64,000 nt of DNA from Vandiemenella viatica (GCA_031002005.1 JARYHS010008074.1:274413930-274477929); one strand, 5' to 3'. Positions 49,471 through 60,722 are shown, numbered from the stretch's first letter. Numbers and translations are program-made. Notes: generated by a model not told the origin, from the sequence alone.

Positions 49471-50687
49471 AAGGCGTTCAGAGAAGAAGAATATAGGATA
49501 ACTGCTTTCCTCCTTCATTATAAACAAACCGTTTAATCGCATCAAATATACCGCGTGGTAGAAATAATGTGGTAACATGTTTCTACCAGTATGAAAACTT
49601 TGCTTCCTAGCTCACAGATATAATTTGAGCCATAGTTCTGTCCTAATTTCATACCTTTTATCAAAAGTCTTAAGCAGACCGCAACAGATTCCTAGGAAAT
49701 TTCTTTTTTAATACTTTTTCGCTGAATTCATCTCCTCGCCAAGTCATCGTGTCGTGTGACTAACTTTCTCCCGTATGGTGTGGTGTCTGCTCCACAGAGA
49801 TACGGCATCCACATACGGGCACCTCCACTGTCGTTAACGGCTCGTGCGCAGATAGCGAGGGGGGGGGGACACACAACTATAAGTGGAACATCAACGCGGA
49901 AATTGGGATGTGGGCTTCCGAGTGTTAGGTCCAACTTTTGTTTTATCTCACACAGTGAAGATATCGTGTAGCTTTTTCTATAATACCAAACTGCTGACTG
50001 CTTCATTGGACATTAGAAGATCTCACGGTGAGCATACAGTAACATGGTAACAGAATAATATGACCTTTCCAAGAAGACGATCAACCAAGAATGTAATCCG
50101 TGGTATAGACGTGAAGTTATATAAAGAAACCAAAAAGAGTGGTATAAATCCTAAATTAAGAACCTTGTATAAAGCAAAGCCATACGCAGTTACATCCCTT
50201 AAACAATCGATCGCAAAGATGCAGTTTGCGACGTTTTACATTTTTTTTAACGTAGGAGTAACTGTCTCTTTACAGCCGTCTGTTGAAGAGATTACATTAC
50301 AAACATCGAGTTATTCGCTGCTGCAAATAACGTGGGTGGTACTCTTATTTAAAACTTCTTCTTGCTTGATTTTTCCTATATCATTATTATTTCTCTGGCG
50401 ATGGAACTTTGATCGCCCTGTCTTGTTTCAGGGCAGTGCAAAATTGCATATATACTTCTTGTGAAACTATAGCCGTTTGCATCTGCAATGTTCGAGACAA
50501 TGGACTCATGTGGTCCAGGAATTACGAGAAACGGGGTGAGAAAATGTTAGTACCATGTTTTTGGAAAATTTTAACATAATGGAGTATTGCGAGATAAATA
50601 TTATGCTTGGGATGATTTTGTATTGGAAGTTATTGAATTTTACAATATTTGACGTTTAGGGGTAGTTTTATCAGGACGTTTCATTTA
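49471..50687. other. Intergenic, one unclassified ORF
   Basis: A 134-codon ATG frame at 50060..50464 begins with a basic, coding-like 50 residues and ends in hydrophobic low-complexity sequence. There is no motif and no family match, so it is not called as a gene. A G10 run lies at 49859-49868. Confidence 0.3.
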
Positions 50688-52226
50688 TGACGCGTCCACA
50701 CGCACGGCAAAAATCTCCCGGGGCAGCGCCCCCTCGCTTGCGGGTAAGTCCCACCGCGCATCGCCCGTTCTCAGGAACGCCTCAAGCGTGCGCTGATTCC
50801 TTACCTCATAGCACACGCTGCAAATGTTGGCCATCGGCTTCAATTCACGTTTGACATCTTCTAAGGATATTTTGGCTAACTCTCTGCAGTGTCCGTGAAG
50901 AAATATTATTAATTTTAATTCTTATGTTTTCCCTAAGTTTCTCTTCCATACAGGGATTTGAATCATAAACACGCTCTTTTAGGTAACCTCACAAAAAGAA
51001 ATCACTAGGTGTCATGTCTGGAGCACTCGGAGGACACAATCCACGACTCATAATTTGATTCTTATTATAAACACGCTTTAAAGCACGCATAGAATTTTTG
51101 GCTGTATGGGGAGTTGCATTGTCTTATTGAAAATGACCGTAATTTCTTACATACTCTGTCAGCGGTTCGAAAAAGGTATTTAAAATATTGTCCACATAGC
51201 GAGAAGATGCAATTGTTTCAGTAAAAAACACTGGTCCAATAATTCGCCTCGCACTAATTGCACACCAAACTCCAACTTTCACATCGTGTCACGGCTGTTC
51301 GTGGATAAGATGTGGATTTTCTGTACTCCAATACCGAGTGTTTTGACTATTTACGCATCCACTTAAATAAAAATACGCCTCATCGGTGAAAAATGTCAAT
51401 TGCGGATCTAGCTCACCATGGTGCATACTTTGCGTAAACCAGTTTGCAAACCTCATTCGTGGCGTGTAATCTGCTTGTTTTAATTCGTGCACAGCAGTTG
51501 TTCGATAAGGGCGCATTTTCAGAATTTTTGTAGCCCTAAATGCACTTGCACATCGACTTCTTGGGAGAGTCGTCTGAGGGATTTTCTGGGGAAGTTTTGC
51601 AAACGAGATTCGATTTCTTCGACTTTTCTTTCAGTAAGAACGGAGCGTTTAAGTATCTTAGGCATATCCATTAGGGAACCTGAAGCACGCAATTTGTTTA
51701 CCAATCTTTGTATAGTTGACCTGTGGGGCACTTCGGCTCCTGGATTTTTTTCAATAAACATACGCCTGCACCTCCTTGCAGATTCGTATTTCACATAACA
51801 ATCATAAAGGTAAACTCTATACTTCATAATGACTTCACGGTATACTCGATCTTCACAAAATCTAGCTGAGAATTGAGTTGCAACAGCGCTTTTGCTGTGT
51901 TGAGAAGGGCCCGATATCGTCCGAGGGGCGGCCCACGCATTGTGGGACCACGGGGGTTACCTGTACGGAAGTGGAACTTAGGGAAAACATAAGAACTAAA
52001 ATTAATAATATTTCTTCACAAACATTGCAGAGAGTTAGCCAAAACATTCTTAGAAGATATCAACCGTGAATTGAAGCCGATAGCCAACATTTCTAGCCAG
52101 TGCTATAAGGTAAGAAATCAGAGCAAGCATGAGGCGCTCCTGAGCACTGGCGATACGCGGTGTGACTTACCGGCAAGCGAGGGGGCGCTGCCCCGAGAGA
52201 TTTTTGCAGTGCGCGCGGACGCGTCA
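50688..52226 (-). mobile_element. Mariner-type DNA transposon with 267-bp terminal inverted repeats
   Basis: The left end 50688-50954 and right end 51960-52226 are inverted copies of equal length (267 bp), with about 31 mismatches by hand count and no gaps. Both begin TGACGCGTCC and share GGGGCAGCGCCCCCTCGCTT. A TA dinucleotide flanks each end (50686-50687 and 52227-52228), the mariner target duplication. The inverted match continues 6 bases further into the flanks, so the exact end is uncertain. Between the ends lies a decayed minus-strand transposase. Repeats this long are unusual for mariner elements, which normally have about 30 bp. Confidence 0.88.
50845..51827 (-). pseudogene. Mariner-type transposase, inactivated
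   Basis: Reads from an ATG at 51827 down to 50845. N-terminal region: helix-turn-helix typical of this insect transposase group (YDCYVKYESARRCRRMF, HRSTIQRLVNKLRASGS). Catalytic part: FFTDEAYFYLSG (first Asp), WCAISARRIIGP, DNATPHTAKN (second Asp), PSAPDMTPSDFF (third Asp). Exactly 34 residues lie between the second and third Asp, the DD34D mariner signature. Damage: a one-base loss near 51520 shifts the frame, and there are stops after HEQP (about 51287), before DNATPH and in place of the usual Trp after FFL. The last 36 codons lie inside the left terminal repeat. Confidence 0.9.
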
Positions 52227-52264
52227 TAAATGAATCACGCTGTACAACAAATAAACGAATTCCT

Positions 52265-52760
52265 GTGACCCGACGCCACTTCATCCAGGCTGTGTTAACT
52301 TTGTTTCAGACGCCTGTAAGTGTTTGACCAACCGAATAGCAAAGTTTTCCAGGTACTTGAACTCAGATTACTTACAGAGTTCAGCGCCGTCGATGTTGGA
52401 ACTCCACACTCAATGTATTTGGTCATGCTTATGTTAAGTCCCATGCCGTGTTTGTCGAGGGAGGCTTTTCACTGATGGAATTGTGGTTCCAGTGCCTGAC
52501 AAGACTCACGGGCAACCATGATATCATCAACATAGAGTAGAATCCAGGGGTGGGGAGTGAGTGGTTCTGCAGCAATGTTGTAGAGATTAAACGGGAGCGG
52601 GGACTAAGCCGATCCCTGACGAACATCAAGTCTCATGGGAAAAGTTGCGGAATTTCTGCAGCACATCGGGCATAACTTGTGACGTCCCGATATAGAAGCT
52701 GGATCCATTTAACGTATACTTTTGCTACCACTTGCTGTCTCAGTGCATACTGTATTAGAT
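52265..52760 (-). pseudogene. LINE reverse-transcriptase domain fragment
   Basis: On the minus strand three adjoining frames give the reverse-transcriptase palm: YVKWIQLLYRDVTSYARCAA, then VRQGSA and NLYNIAAEPLTPHP, then the catalytic box LLYVDDIMVA (about 52510-52540), SLDKHGMGLN and MTKYIECG, and finally WMKWRRVTGI near 52270. Frameshifts and stops interrupt it several times. The YIECG and KHG-LN phrases are typical of RTE- or CR1-like insect LINEs. The fragment stops about 35 bases from the mariner end at 52226. Confidence 0.85.
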
Positions 52761-55107
52761 CACGAAGTTTCCAACGAAGGACTTCTATTCAAACTGCCAA
52801 AACATGTATGGAATGGTTTTCTCTTTTCTAGGAGCCTTGCGATCAGAAATCGTTTGCAGTGAATAGCATCTTATAATAACAATCTCCTGCTGCAGGTATG
52901 CCAGTTAGAGAGCTTTAAAACACACATTGAAAGAACAAATATCGACTTCTTCTTCAAGGATGCGACGTGTTTGGGATTTTGCTGGCTTGTCGTTGTGCCC
53001 GATGGCTTCCGGCGAGGAAAGGTGTGTTGTCATCTGTCTGTGGAACGTGTAACTATTTTCTGTGTGTGCTAAGTGTAATTTCTGTTTGTATAATGTATAG
53101 TTTATGAGACGGATACTACGGACCGACCCGGCATTTACTTTGGTAATTGCGGGAAAACACCTAAAAACAGTAATCATGACGGCCAGTATGCGGGGACAAG
53201 AACTCGATCCTGATACTGCCCCACTACATCTCCACTATCCACACTGGCGGGTAACACAGATATCAACTAGTAGTCGAAAATTTTCTGATTACATTAAAAA
53301 GAAATTAAATTAATTAACGTATTGAATGCGTGAACAATACTAATAGGGTTACAGCAAAAGTTGTGGTAACCATTCTTTCCACGATAATATGAATCAGGCT
53401 AGAAAATTTAAAATATTCGCTGCAATCTTGCACATACTACGAATTGTGACGTTATGAAATTGCAGTGGCTCCCTAAAACATTGACATAATGTATAATGAA
53501 TCTTCTCACGCCATGGGGATAAGAAGTACTCGAGCATTTACCCTAATCGCTAAAGACGTAAGATCAGAAGATGCCCTGATGATAAGGCAGAGTATTTGGT
53601 GCCTTTCACGCTTTCTGCAGTGTGTCGATTTTTTGGGAATCTACTTCGCAATATTATAAATGCCGTCAGTACGGGTACACATATCTAGAAGTGGTTTAAT
53701 GTTGTAATTAGATAATTAAATGCATTTGTAATGATCGACTGATATTTCTTATTTCATCATTTTCTCTGCCCCGAAACAGATCTTCAAGTTGTTCAAGATT
53801 CATACATTAAACGTCAGCATAAATCGTGGACTTCCAACTGTGTATTTTAAAAATTTTTTTTTTAAATACTCCCATCCGCATTATCGTGGATAAAAATAGT
53901 TTCCATGACCTTTGCTTTAAGCATCGCATTTAACTTACAAACTGTATAACTTACAAACTTATCTGTATGAAAACTAAAGAGCGGTAGCTGAATATGTTGC
54001 GAGAATATCAGCCACAAGTTTTGAGACCTCCATTCTGATAAAGTACAAAAGTCAAGCTGAGGAGAAGCTATGCTGTAGCGTGCGGCGTCGCTTTCCCTCA
54101 GCCGGCCCGACGCGACGTCCAAGTTGAAGGCCGCTGGACACTGGCCACTGACCCGCCTGCTTTCACCGGCCTCTACAACAAACACCAAACAACTTGCAAC
54201 AACCCGTATACAAAACGACTTGACCTTTTTCTGTCGTGGGCAGATGCTTAAGTTGCCTGATACCCTATTTAGTAAGCAAAGTGTGTATGCTTCCCATACT
54301 CAATGGTGATGTGCTGTGTGCCGAGGAGAATTTTAAAGGACAAAAATCGTGAAGACATCCTTCGAAATATAAGAGAGTTTGGCATATCACACTGCTACCT
54401 CCCGACAACCCCCATTTAGGACGGGAAACCTGCTCTTGCAGCAAGCACCTTTGAAGCAGGTAGTCACTTTGCACTTTATTTAATGTCATACTGAATGTTC
54501 ATTGGTCGGAAATCTGCTTCACAAGTCTAAATTGTGAAGAGACAATTACAAAAATATGTACAAAGGTAAAAGTTTCAAATCACATAATGTGCATTAAATT
54601 CTTCGCCGTCAAGCAAACAGGACACCAACAAGAATATTAATAAAGAGCTGTAAGAACTTCACAGAAAACTACCTTCGAATGCATATAAGGTTTCACATTA
54701 GACGGTAAATAAAGTTACACACTCACAAGGAAAGTTAAAAAGAAATCAAAGTTTATATTAACGGATATTCGATATACTAAGAGAATTTCTCCTCAAGTAT
54801 TTACATGATACCTGTAACCTACTGTTATATCATTAGATAGCACTGATCAATACTCAAAATAATTGTCTGATTTTGAGTGGTGAGATTTTCCATTTATTAT
54901 TCCCATGTTTGGTTGACAATCCTAGGTAGTAAATCACTGCGGCAACAAGTTAGTTCCAATGAGTGAACTCACTGTTCTGGCAATGCCACCGAGGCAGTAT
55001 GTAACCCTTGCAATGGAAGCAGTAGGTACTGTAAATAACCTGAATTTAAACAGTCTCCCATATTAATTTAGTAGAATTGCTACAATTTTTTTAAGCGCAA
55101 GAGATAC
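52761..55107. other. Intergenic, no supported gene
   Basis: Several 60-110-codon frames occur. The minus-strand one at 53862..54188 has balanced composition but begins with a non-ATG codon and shows no motif. Nothing here matches the repeat families of the window. Confidence 0.35.
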
Positions 55108-55368
55108 CATTCACTATTTTTTTAATTGCTTAACGTCCCTTAACAGTGAGGTCTTTAGAGACTATAAAGGATGGGGGGGGGGGGGCAAGGAATGGGAAGG
55201 AATTCGGCCATGGCCTTTTGAAGGAAGCATCCCGGAATTTGCCTGGAGTGATTTGGGAAACCATGAAAACCCAAATCTGGATGCCCGGACGCTGATTCGA
55301 ACCACCGTCCTCCCGAATGCGAGGCCAGAATGCTAACTGTTACACCACCACGCTCGGTCATTCACTAT
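55108..55368 (-). mobile_element. Young tRNA-derived SINE (family A) with 10-bp target duplication
   Basis: SINE 55118..55358, flanked by the perfect duplication CATTCACTAT at 55108-55117 and 55359-55368. In reverse: T-run tail, TTGCTTAACGTCCCTTAAC, GAGGTCTTTAGAGAC (tail subfamily II), a G13 run, GCAAGGAATGGGAAGGAATT, GGCCATGGCCTTTTGAAGG, TTTGCCTGGAGTGATTTGGG, GATGCCCGGACGCTGATTCG (B box slightly changed) and CGAATGCGAGGCCAGAATG, ending CCACGCTCGGT. Confidence 0.96.
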
Positions 55369-56436
55369 CAAAAGAAATTCGCAGATCTTATGAAATTTGT
55401 TTCAGTATTTCTTGCATGAAAGTATTGGAAAGGAAAAAAACCATCAGTGTTCGTGCTGTAAAGAAACTGACGTTTGCCAGTAATAGAAAAGCAACTGCTC
55501 ACGGTTTGACACCGCTACTGTGCAGCAAACCAATAACAATTTTTTCATCTGAAGACCCTCAAACTTTCATAACGTCGAGAAACTATAATCACACGGATGT
55601 ATTCGAATTTCGATACTAGTGGAGATTAGTTTTCGACTTTCGTAATAGACGTTACATTGCTATTAGAGGTTGACTCTAAAACAATAATTGTGGCTTGATG
55701 GAACTACATAATGCGAAAATTTGTTAAATAAAACTGCAACAGGGAGAAAGTCTGCATGTTTAAATTACTTTTGAAAAAAAAAAAATGAGTTTGGGAAACT
55801 GGTAGTTACCCACAGGAAAGGAATCAACTGTTTTTAAAATTTGTGTCTGTCTGTTTAGATGAATGGGATTCACGCAAGATCATTTTGATGTGATTTTGAA
55901 TAAATTACAGTCCGTTGTTTCGTGAAATCGAAATGCTGAGAAATTTGAGATAAAAGTGTCCCCAAATTAGTATTCATTCGTTGGTTGGACGCGATTCACG
56001 CAAGAATCTAGTTAATTCTCGCAGTCGAAATTCTTGTAATGATTCGAGAGTAGGAACGGCGTCATATTATTTTCGCTGGCTATATGATTGGGTTACTAGT
56101 CCACGTCAGCAGTGCACGTAATCGAAGTTGCGGGCAAGACTGACCATTGCATAATGCAGTGTATACTGGGCTGATAGCTATATGATTGGGATATTTACGG
56201 GCGTTGGTTTGATCATATGCAGTTCTGCTCAGTGCGGCGAGTCTCGATAATACCCGAAGCGGTAGTTACACCGGCTGCCGTCACAACGCTGCTTGGCTAA
56301 TCAGCAAAACTCAGAGGTATTGAGCTATTGGCTGCCAAAGTAGGTCCACTTATTTGTGGGTACTGGTAGTACACGGGTCGAACATCTGACCCAGGTGGGG
56401 CTGCGACATCATTGGAGCGTTTCGGCGCGGTCGTGC
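55369..56436. other. Intergenic, no recognised element
   Basis: AT-rich until about 56050, then progressively GC-richer. The 100-codon plus-strand frame at 55317..55619 starts inside the SINE and has no motif. Confidence 0.4.
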
Positions 56437-56954
56437 ACTACGACCAGGGCCGTAGACAGGTTTAATGGGCCTCGGGCAATTTCACCCGACCGGGCCCCTC
56501 TTACCCGCGGGGGGGGGGGGTCGAGGGGGGTCACTTTTTTGATAACGATAAAACAAAACAAAAGTATTCAGATCCTTACAGTCAGCTGATAAAAAAACAA
56601 AGCAAGCATAGTTAGTTCCGTTCTCCACCGCCGAAGCGCCATCGTCACTTACTGCGCTCTTAAATTTTACGTATCGTAGGCTACGTTTATTTGTTAATCA
56701 GCATATAAATTTTTATCTTATATTTTTATCTTATTGCATAAAGCTGCAAGAGGTTTTTTGCTCACATTAACTGTTTTTTTTCTTTCCGTCATAAAATTAT
56801 AAGCCTGTATGATTGTTAACAATTTTTAATTTTTGTTGTTGAAGGTAAAATTTACATAACCTAGATTTTTCCGGGCCCCTGTCAACAATTTATGGGCCCG
56901 GGCCCCGGGCAAATGACCCGAAAAAACCGGTCTGTATACGGCCCTGACTACGAC
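56437..56954. mobile_element. hAT-type non-autonomous element with perfect 8-bp target duplication
   Basis: Element 56445..56946 (502 bp). The target duplication ACTACGAC at 56437-56444 and 56947-56954 is exact, the hAT length. Ends: CAGGGCCGTAGACAG on the left and the inverse of CAGGGCCGTATACAG on the right (one mismatch in 15), with GGGCCCGGGC-rich sub-terminal blocks on both sides. No transposase frame is present, so it would have needed a hAT transposase in trans. It contains a G12 run at 56509-56520. Confidence 0.93.
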
Positions 56955-57560
56955 AGTGCTTTGCGAAACTTGGACGAGTATGTGGGAACCCGTGCCCTTC
57001 AGAGTCGTATTACGTTGGCAGTTGGCGTGCGGGGGAATAAACGCTAGGAGCTTGCCCCCTAGTGCGTGGTCCTGTGGCCGGCCGGCGGCCTTGCGCGGCT
57101 GGTCAGCTGCTGGGAGGCGTGCGCAAAGGGCAATCCCACGTTGTTGCTCGGTTGCTGCGGCTTCCGCCTTTGCCCTTGTGGGGGCGGGTAGAGCCGGGCG
57201 CGCACGTGGGAATAGCAGAGAATCTTAAGCACTACGGCCAGGTCTCGGAAGGGTCTTCGGCCTGGTTCATGGAGGGCGCCGCGTCCGCGTCACTCCCCGT
57301 GGGCACCGATAAGGGGTGGCGAAAGGCGCCTTGCTCACCGTCCCAGCTGTAATGGCGGGTAGTTAGGAAGGGCTTTGGTCCTGCGTTGGTGGCGGATGTT
57401 GGGTGGTGGGTAACTGGGGTGTACCGCGAGGGCAAAATGACTGAGAAGTCGGGCAGGCCTGTTGACCGGTCCCTCAACCCTGGAACACCGTGTATTGCCT
57501 TTACTTACGTTTATACTGTAAAAAGGAAATGTAAATTTCAAATAAATAGTTGAATTTGAT
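56955..57560 (+). other. GC-rich stretch with open frames, unclassified
   Basis: GC-rich from about 56240 to 57480 once the inserted element is removed. Plus-strand frames of 90 and 96 codons and minus-strand frames of about 80 codons overlap. The arginine-, alanine- and glycine-rich products look composition-driven. The hAT insertion plus its duplication is 510 bp, so the frame through the site would have been continuous before insertion, but no motif supports a gene. Confidence 0.3.
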
Positions 57561-57759
57561 TTTATTTGCATTTACATTGTTCGGATAAAGCGTAATTGTG
57601 ACGCCAGCTAAAGGTAGTTGTCTATTGTGACTTGTGTACCAGAGATAAGGGTTATAAGTTGAGACATATATATAATGTGACGTTCGTTTAAATTAAATGC
57701 TCACGTTGTATTCTCTGTAGCAGTTACTGAAACCAAGTGATAACATAACCTAAAAACTT

Positions 57760-57793
<34 letters not shown>

Positions 57794-58840
57794 GATAGCA
57801 AGCAAACAGGGAATTTTTGTAAGTATTCACAAAAACATATCAATCAATCAAATAAATGATACGTATTCCTTATTGAAATTACACTTTACTTAGAAACTTT
57901 TTCATAACAAAAAAAATTTCCGTCAAATAAAATCAAATAAAGTTAAAACATCCTAACCAAATACCCCGAGAATCTAAACAGAGAAAGTTTACTAACATCA
58001 CGAAAAATATCAATAAAAAGATAAAATAAATCGTTATTCGTTTGTCTTCAGAAATTTTTACGGAACAAATTCCTGCTATCACCATAGACGATGGTCGTCA
58101 TTTTCGACGGGCGTTTAAATTTGTCTATTTATAATAGAGGACTGTATTGCGATGTACTGTAGTTGTTGTGGGTGCCAGGCGCTCTCTCTGTCTCCGCTCC
58201 GGCCTTGCCGCCTCCATCTGGGTCAACAAACAAGGTCGCCGCCCGGAACTGCCAACACAACCGCCGCTAACTAACTATACCACCGCACAGCTAATTGCCC
58301 GTATTAGGAATCGCTTACAATAATTACGCGTCCGTTGTTCTTTATTTTTTATCTTTTGTCACTGCTTTGAGCAGGTAATTCTATAACCGTGAGCGTGCTG
58401 GTAATTCTCAATGCTCAGCGAGATAAATATATCTGATTGCTTGCTTCTTTTGCACTAATTGTAATAATGTACAAAAAATAGACTAAAATTTGTTTATGCT
58501 TTGAAAACAAAGATTATTTAGTGTTTAGTTGATTTTTTTCTGTCCGGGAATTTTAAAAAGCAAACTAGCACCATCCACGAAGATACGTAATCGATTTTTT
58601 CTCTTTTGAAAATCTACAAATACCCAAAGATTGTATTTGTTGAGTAAAGACGAGGATAATTTCAATTGTAAATTCAATATTTTTCCTAGAATTAACTTAT
58701 AATCTGTAAGATCTAATTTCTTGTATTAATATATAAATAACTCTTTACATTCGAGATAGTAGAGAATAAATCCTATGCCTACCTAATGTTTCGAGGTTTA
58801 AACGAATATTTGAATGAGATGAATCAACCCTACAAACGGA
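57561..58840. other. Intergenic with a (TA)13 microsatellite
   Basis: AT-rich, with (TA)n at 57765-57790. A GC-richer block lies at 58140-58300, without a frame of interest. Confidence 0.45.
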
Positions 58841-59075
58841 GTGTGGTGGGTGAGAGGTAACGCTCTGCCCTCACATTCGGGAGGTCAGGTTCAAATCCCC
58901 ATTCGGTCAAACAGATTTGGGTTTTGTATGGTTTCCCCATAACACCACAGCCGAATGCCAGGCTCGTTCCTTCATAACGGCCATGGCCGAATTCTTTCCC
59001 ATTCCTTGCCACCGTCCTTTCCCGCCTCTAATGACTGATGACCTTGACGTTGACGAGGCGTTAAGCCAGAATAAG
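58841..59075 (+). mobile_element. tRNA-derived SINE (family A), near full length
   Basis: The best plus-strand head. A-box-like TGGTGGGTGAGAGG starts at 58844 and B box GGTTCAAATCC at 58888 (44-base spacing, as in tRNA genes). Then CAGATTTGGGTTTTGTATGG, GAATGCCAGGCTCGTTCCTT, GGCCATGGCCGAATTC and CCCGCCTCTAATGACTG, with the tail stem GCCTC...GAGGC (subfamily I), ending near AATAAGAAAG. No clear target duplication. Confidence 0.93.
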
Positions 59076-59178
59076 AAAGGTAGCACATAAACTAAACCAT
59101 AAATGCAGTGAGCCATTGATTGCTGCTGTTTACCACAGTTATATTTTGTATGTTTTTCCCTTCTGAAAGTTATTATTA

Positions 59179-59640
59179 TTAGCGAATCATGAACTTCAAA
59201 TACACAGTTAAAACATTGTGCAAATTATCATCTTTAAACACTTTTTTTTTCCAGGATGATGGGCACATAGGGCACTCGAGCATATGGTTCATGTTTTGGT
59301 GGTCACCACATTCATACCTAATGCTTGTAGAATCAGTATAACCGCATTTCATTAGGTTTTCTTTCGACCTGCCCACTCCTGTTCGCAGTCTCTTTTAGGA
59401 CCGCCAGACGTTCCAGCCCTCTGCGTGACCAGGTGGCAAGCGCTCTGCAACTGTCAGTGGTCCCGAGATGTTAGGGATCTTCATTTTCCACAACTGTACT
59501 TTTGGCTTTTCAATTGACCCAATTAGTTCCCGCGATGTTCTCAGGAAGGTTTTCCTGGACTTGAGTCTCTGGGCTGGTGGTGTATGGCCGTGCAGTGGAT
59601 GAGCGTTTTCTCATTCTACTATTGTTCTCTGAAAATAAGA
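59179..59640 (-). pseudogene. LINE ORF2 C-terminal fragment with CCHC-like end
   Basis: Minus-strand frames read, in order, GSIEKPKVQLWKMKIPNISG, GPLTVAERLPPGHAEGWNVW, then (after a stop) LRTGVGRSKENLMKCGYTD and CGDHQNMNHMLECPMCP. The 'RLRTGxGR...CxCGxxQ...H.L..CP' arrangement is the usual C-terminus of Jockey- or R1-like LINE proteins. At least one stop, and a change of frame near ECGDHQ, show that it is dead. A T8 run interrupts its end near 59250. Confidence 0.8.
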
Positions 59641-60484
59641 ATTAGTCACATTGGTTACGTTTGACGCAAGGTTTGCTTTTTGAAATCGTGTTAGTGGAAG
59701 AAGAAGTTTTCAGTATCGGAAATTCACAAGCAGTAATCTCCTGACATACACTGAGCTGACCAGAAGGTTCATTTACTGTGGTGTCTTCGTGACCTATTAT
59801 TATTGGTTACTTTCGGATTCTGTGAACGCACTTGCAGTCTCCTCTCACCTTTTTCATATTCCTGAATATACACTGAAATTATGAGGCACATAAAAAAAAT
59901 TGACTTATATTACAGTATGTAAGAGTATATATTGGTTTGAAAGAGAGATATTTGCAACTGATTAAAGACTATTTATCATAAAGATAAAGATAAAGCGAGA
60001 GATCTGAGTGTAGCTCTACGAGTATGCAAAAATGATTGAGGGTTTCTAATACATTTTCCCCTTTGTTAGCATTAACAACCTTAAGCAAACTGTTTCCATT
60101 TTTGAAGAATAATAATTTACCAACAATTGCGAAAGTTTTCTGGCAGATACCTCTGATAAACCCATGCCAATTAGAAATGTTATTTACCTCAGAAATAGAA
60201 TGAGTCTTTTAGATCTTACCTGAAAATACTCTGTAAACATGTGCATTCATACAGTAATAATCAAAGAGATGACGCAAGATCCTAGTACTCTACTCATCTG
60301 AATCGGTTTCTTTGTGCTTACACTGGAGGATGTACATAACCACTATACACTAATCTCATTAGGTGAGCTTGCGGTTTCTGTTTCCTTGCTCAACAATTTC
60401 ACTCCACTCGTTTTATAACAAAAAAGTGATCAAATAACTTTTGATATTAAAATGTTTCCATCTATTCTTACAACAGTGTAAAAA
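59641..60484. other. Intergenic, no recognised element
   Basis: AT-rich sequence without coding-like frame or repeat match. Confidence 0.4.
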
Positions 60485-60722
60485 CTTTTTTTTAACGCCT
60501 TGTCTACGTAGAGGTCATTAGAGGCGGGAAACGATAGGGGACAAGGAATGGGAAGGTATTCGGCTCCGGCCTTTTGAAGGGACCATTCAGGCATTCGCCT
60601 GGAGTGATCGTGGATCGTGTGAAACCGTGGAAACCCCAAATCGAGATGACCGGACAGGGATTCGAACCCACGTTCTCTGGAATGCGAGGCCAGAGCGTTA
60701 CCATTCACCCATCATGCTCGGT
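60485..60722 (-). mobile_element. tRNA-derived SINE copy (family A)
   Basis: In reverse: T8 tail, TAACGCCTTGTCTACGTAG, AGGTCATTAGAGGCGGGAAA, GGACAAGGAATGGGAAGG, CCTTTTGAAGGGACC, ATTCGCCTGGAGTGATCG followed by a 10-base insertion (TGGATCGTGT), CGGACAGGGATTCGAACCC (B box) and GAATGCGAGGCCAGAGCG, ending CATGCTCGGTT. No clear target duplication. Confidence 0.92.

Noticed and set aside
50060..50464. 134-codon ATG frame with a basic N-terminus
   Set aside because: The first 50 residues look plausible, but the rest is T-rich hydrophobic sequence. No motif, no splice context and no repeat match.
53862..54188. 108-codon minus-strand frame of balanced composition
   Set aside because: It starts at a non-ATG codon and has no recognisable domain. 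It could be a fragment of an exon or worn repeat but cannot be supported.
47184..58109. Two short hairpins, CCCGTCATTTTGACGGG at 47184 and GTCGTCATTTTCGAC at 58094
   Set aside because: They share a loop but have different stems and unrelated flanks; too short to call a family.
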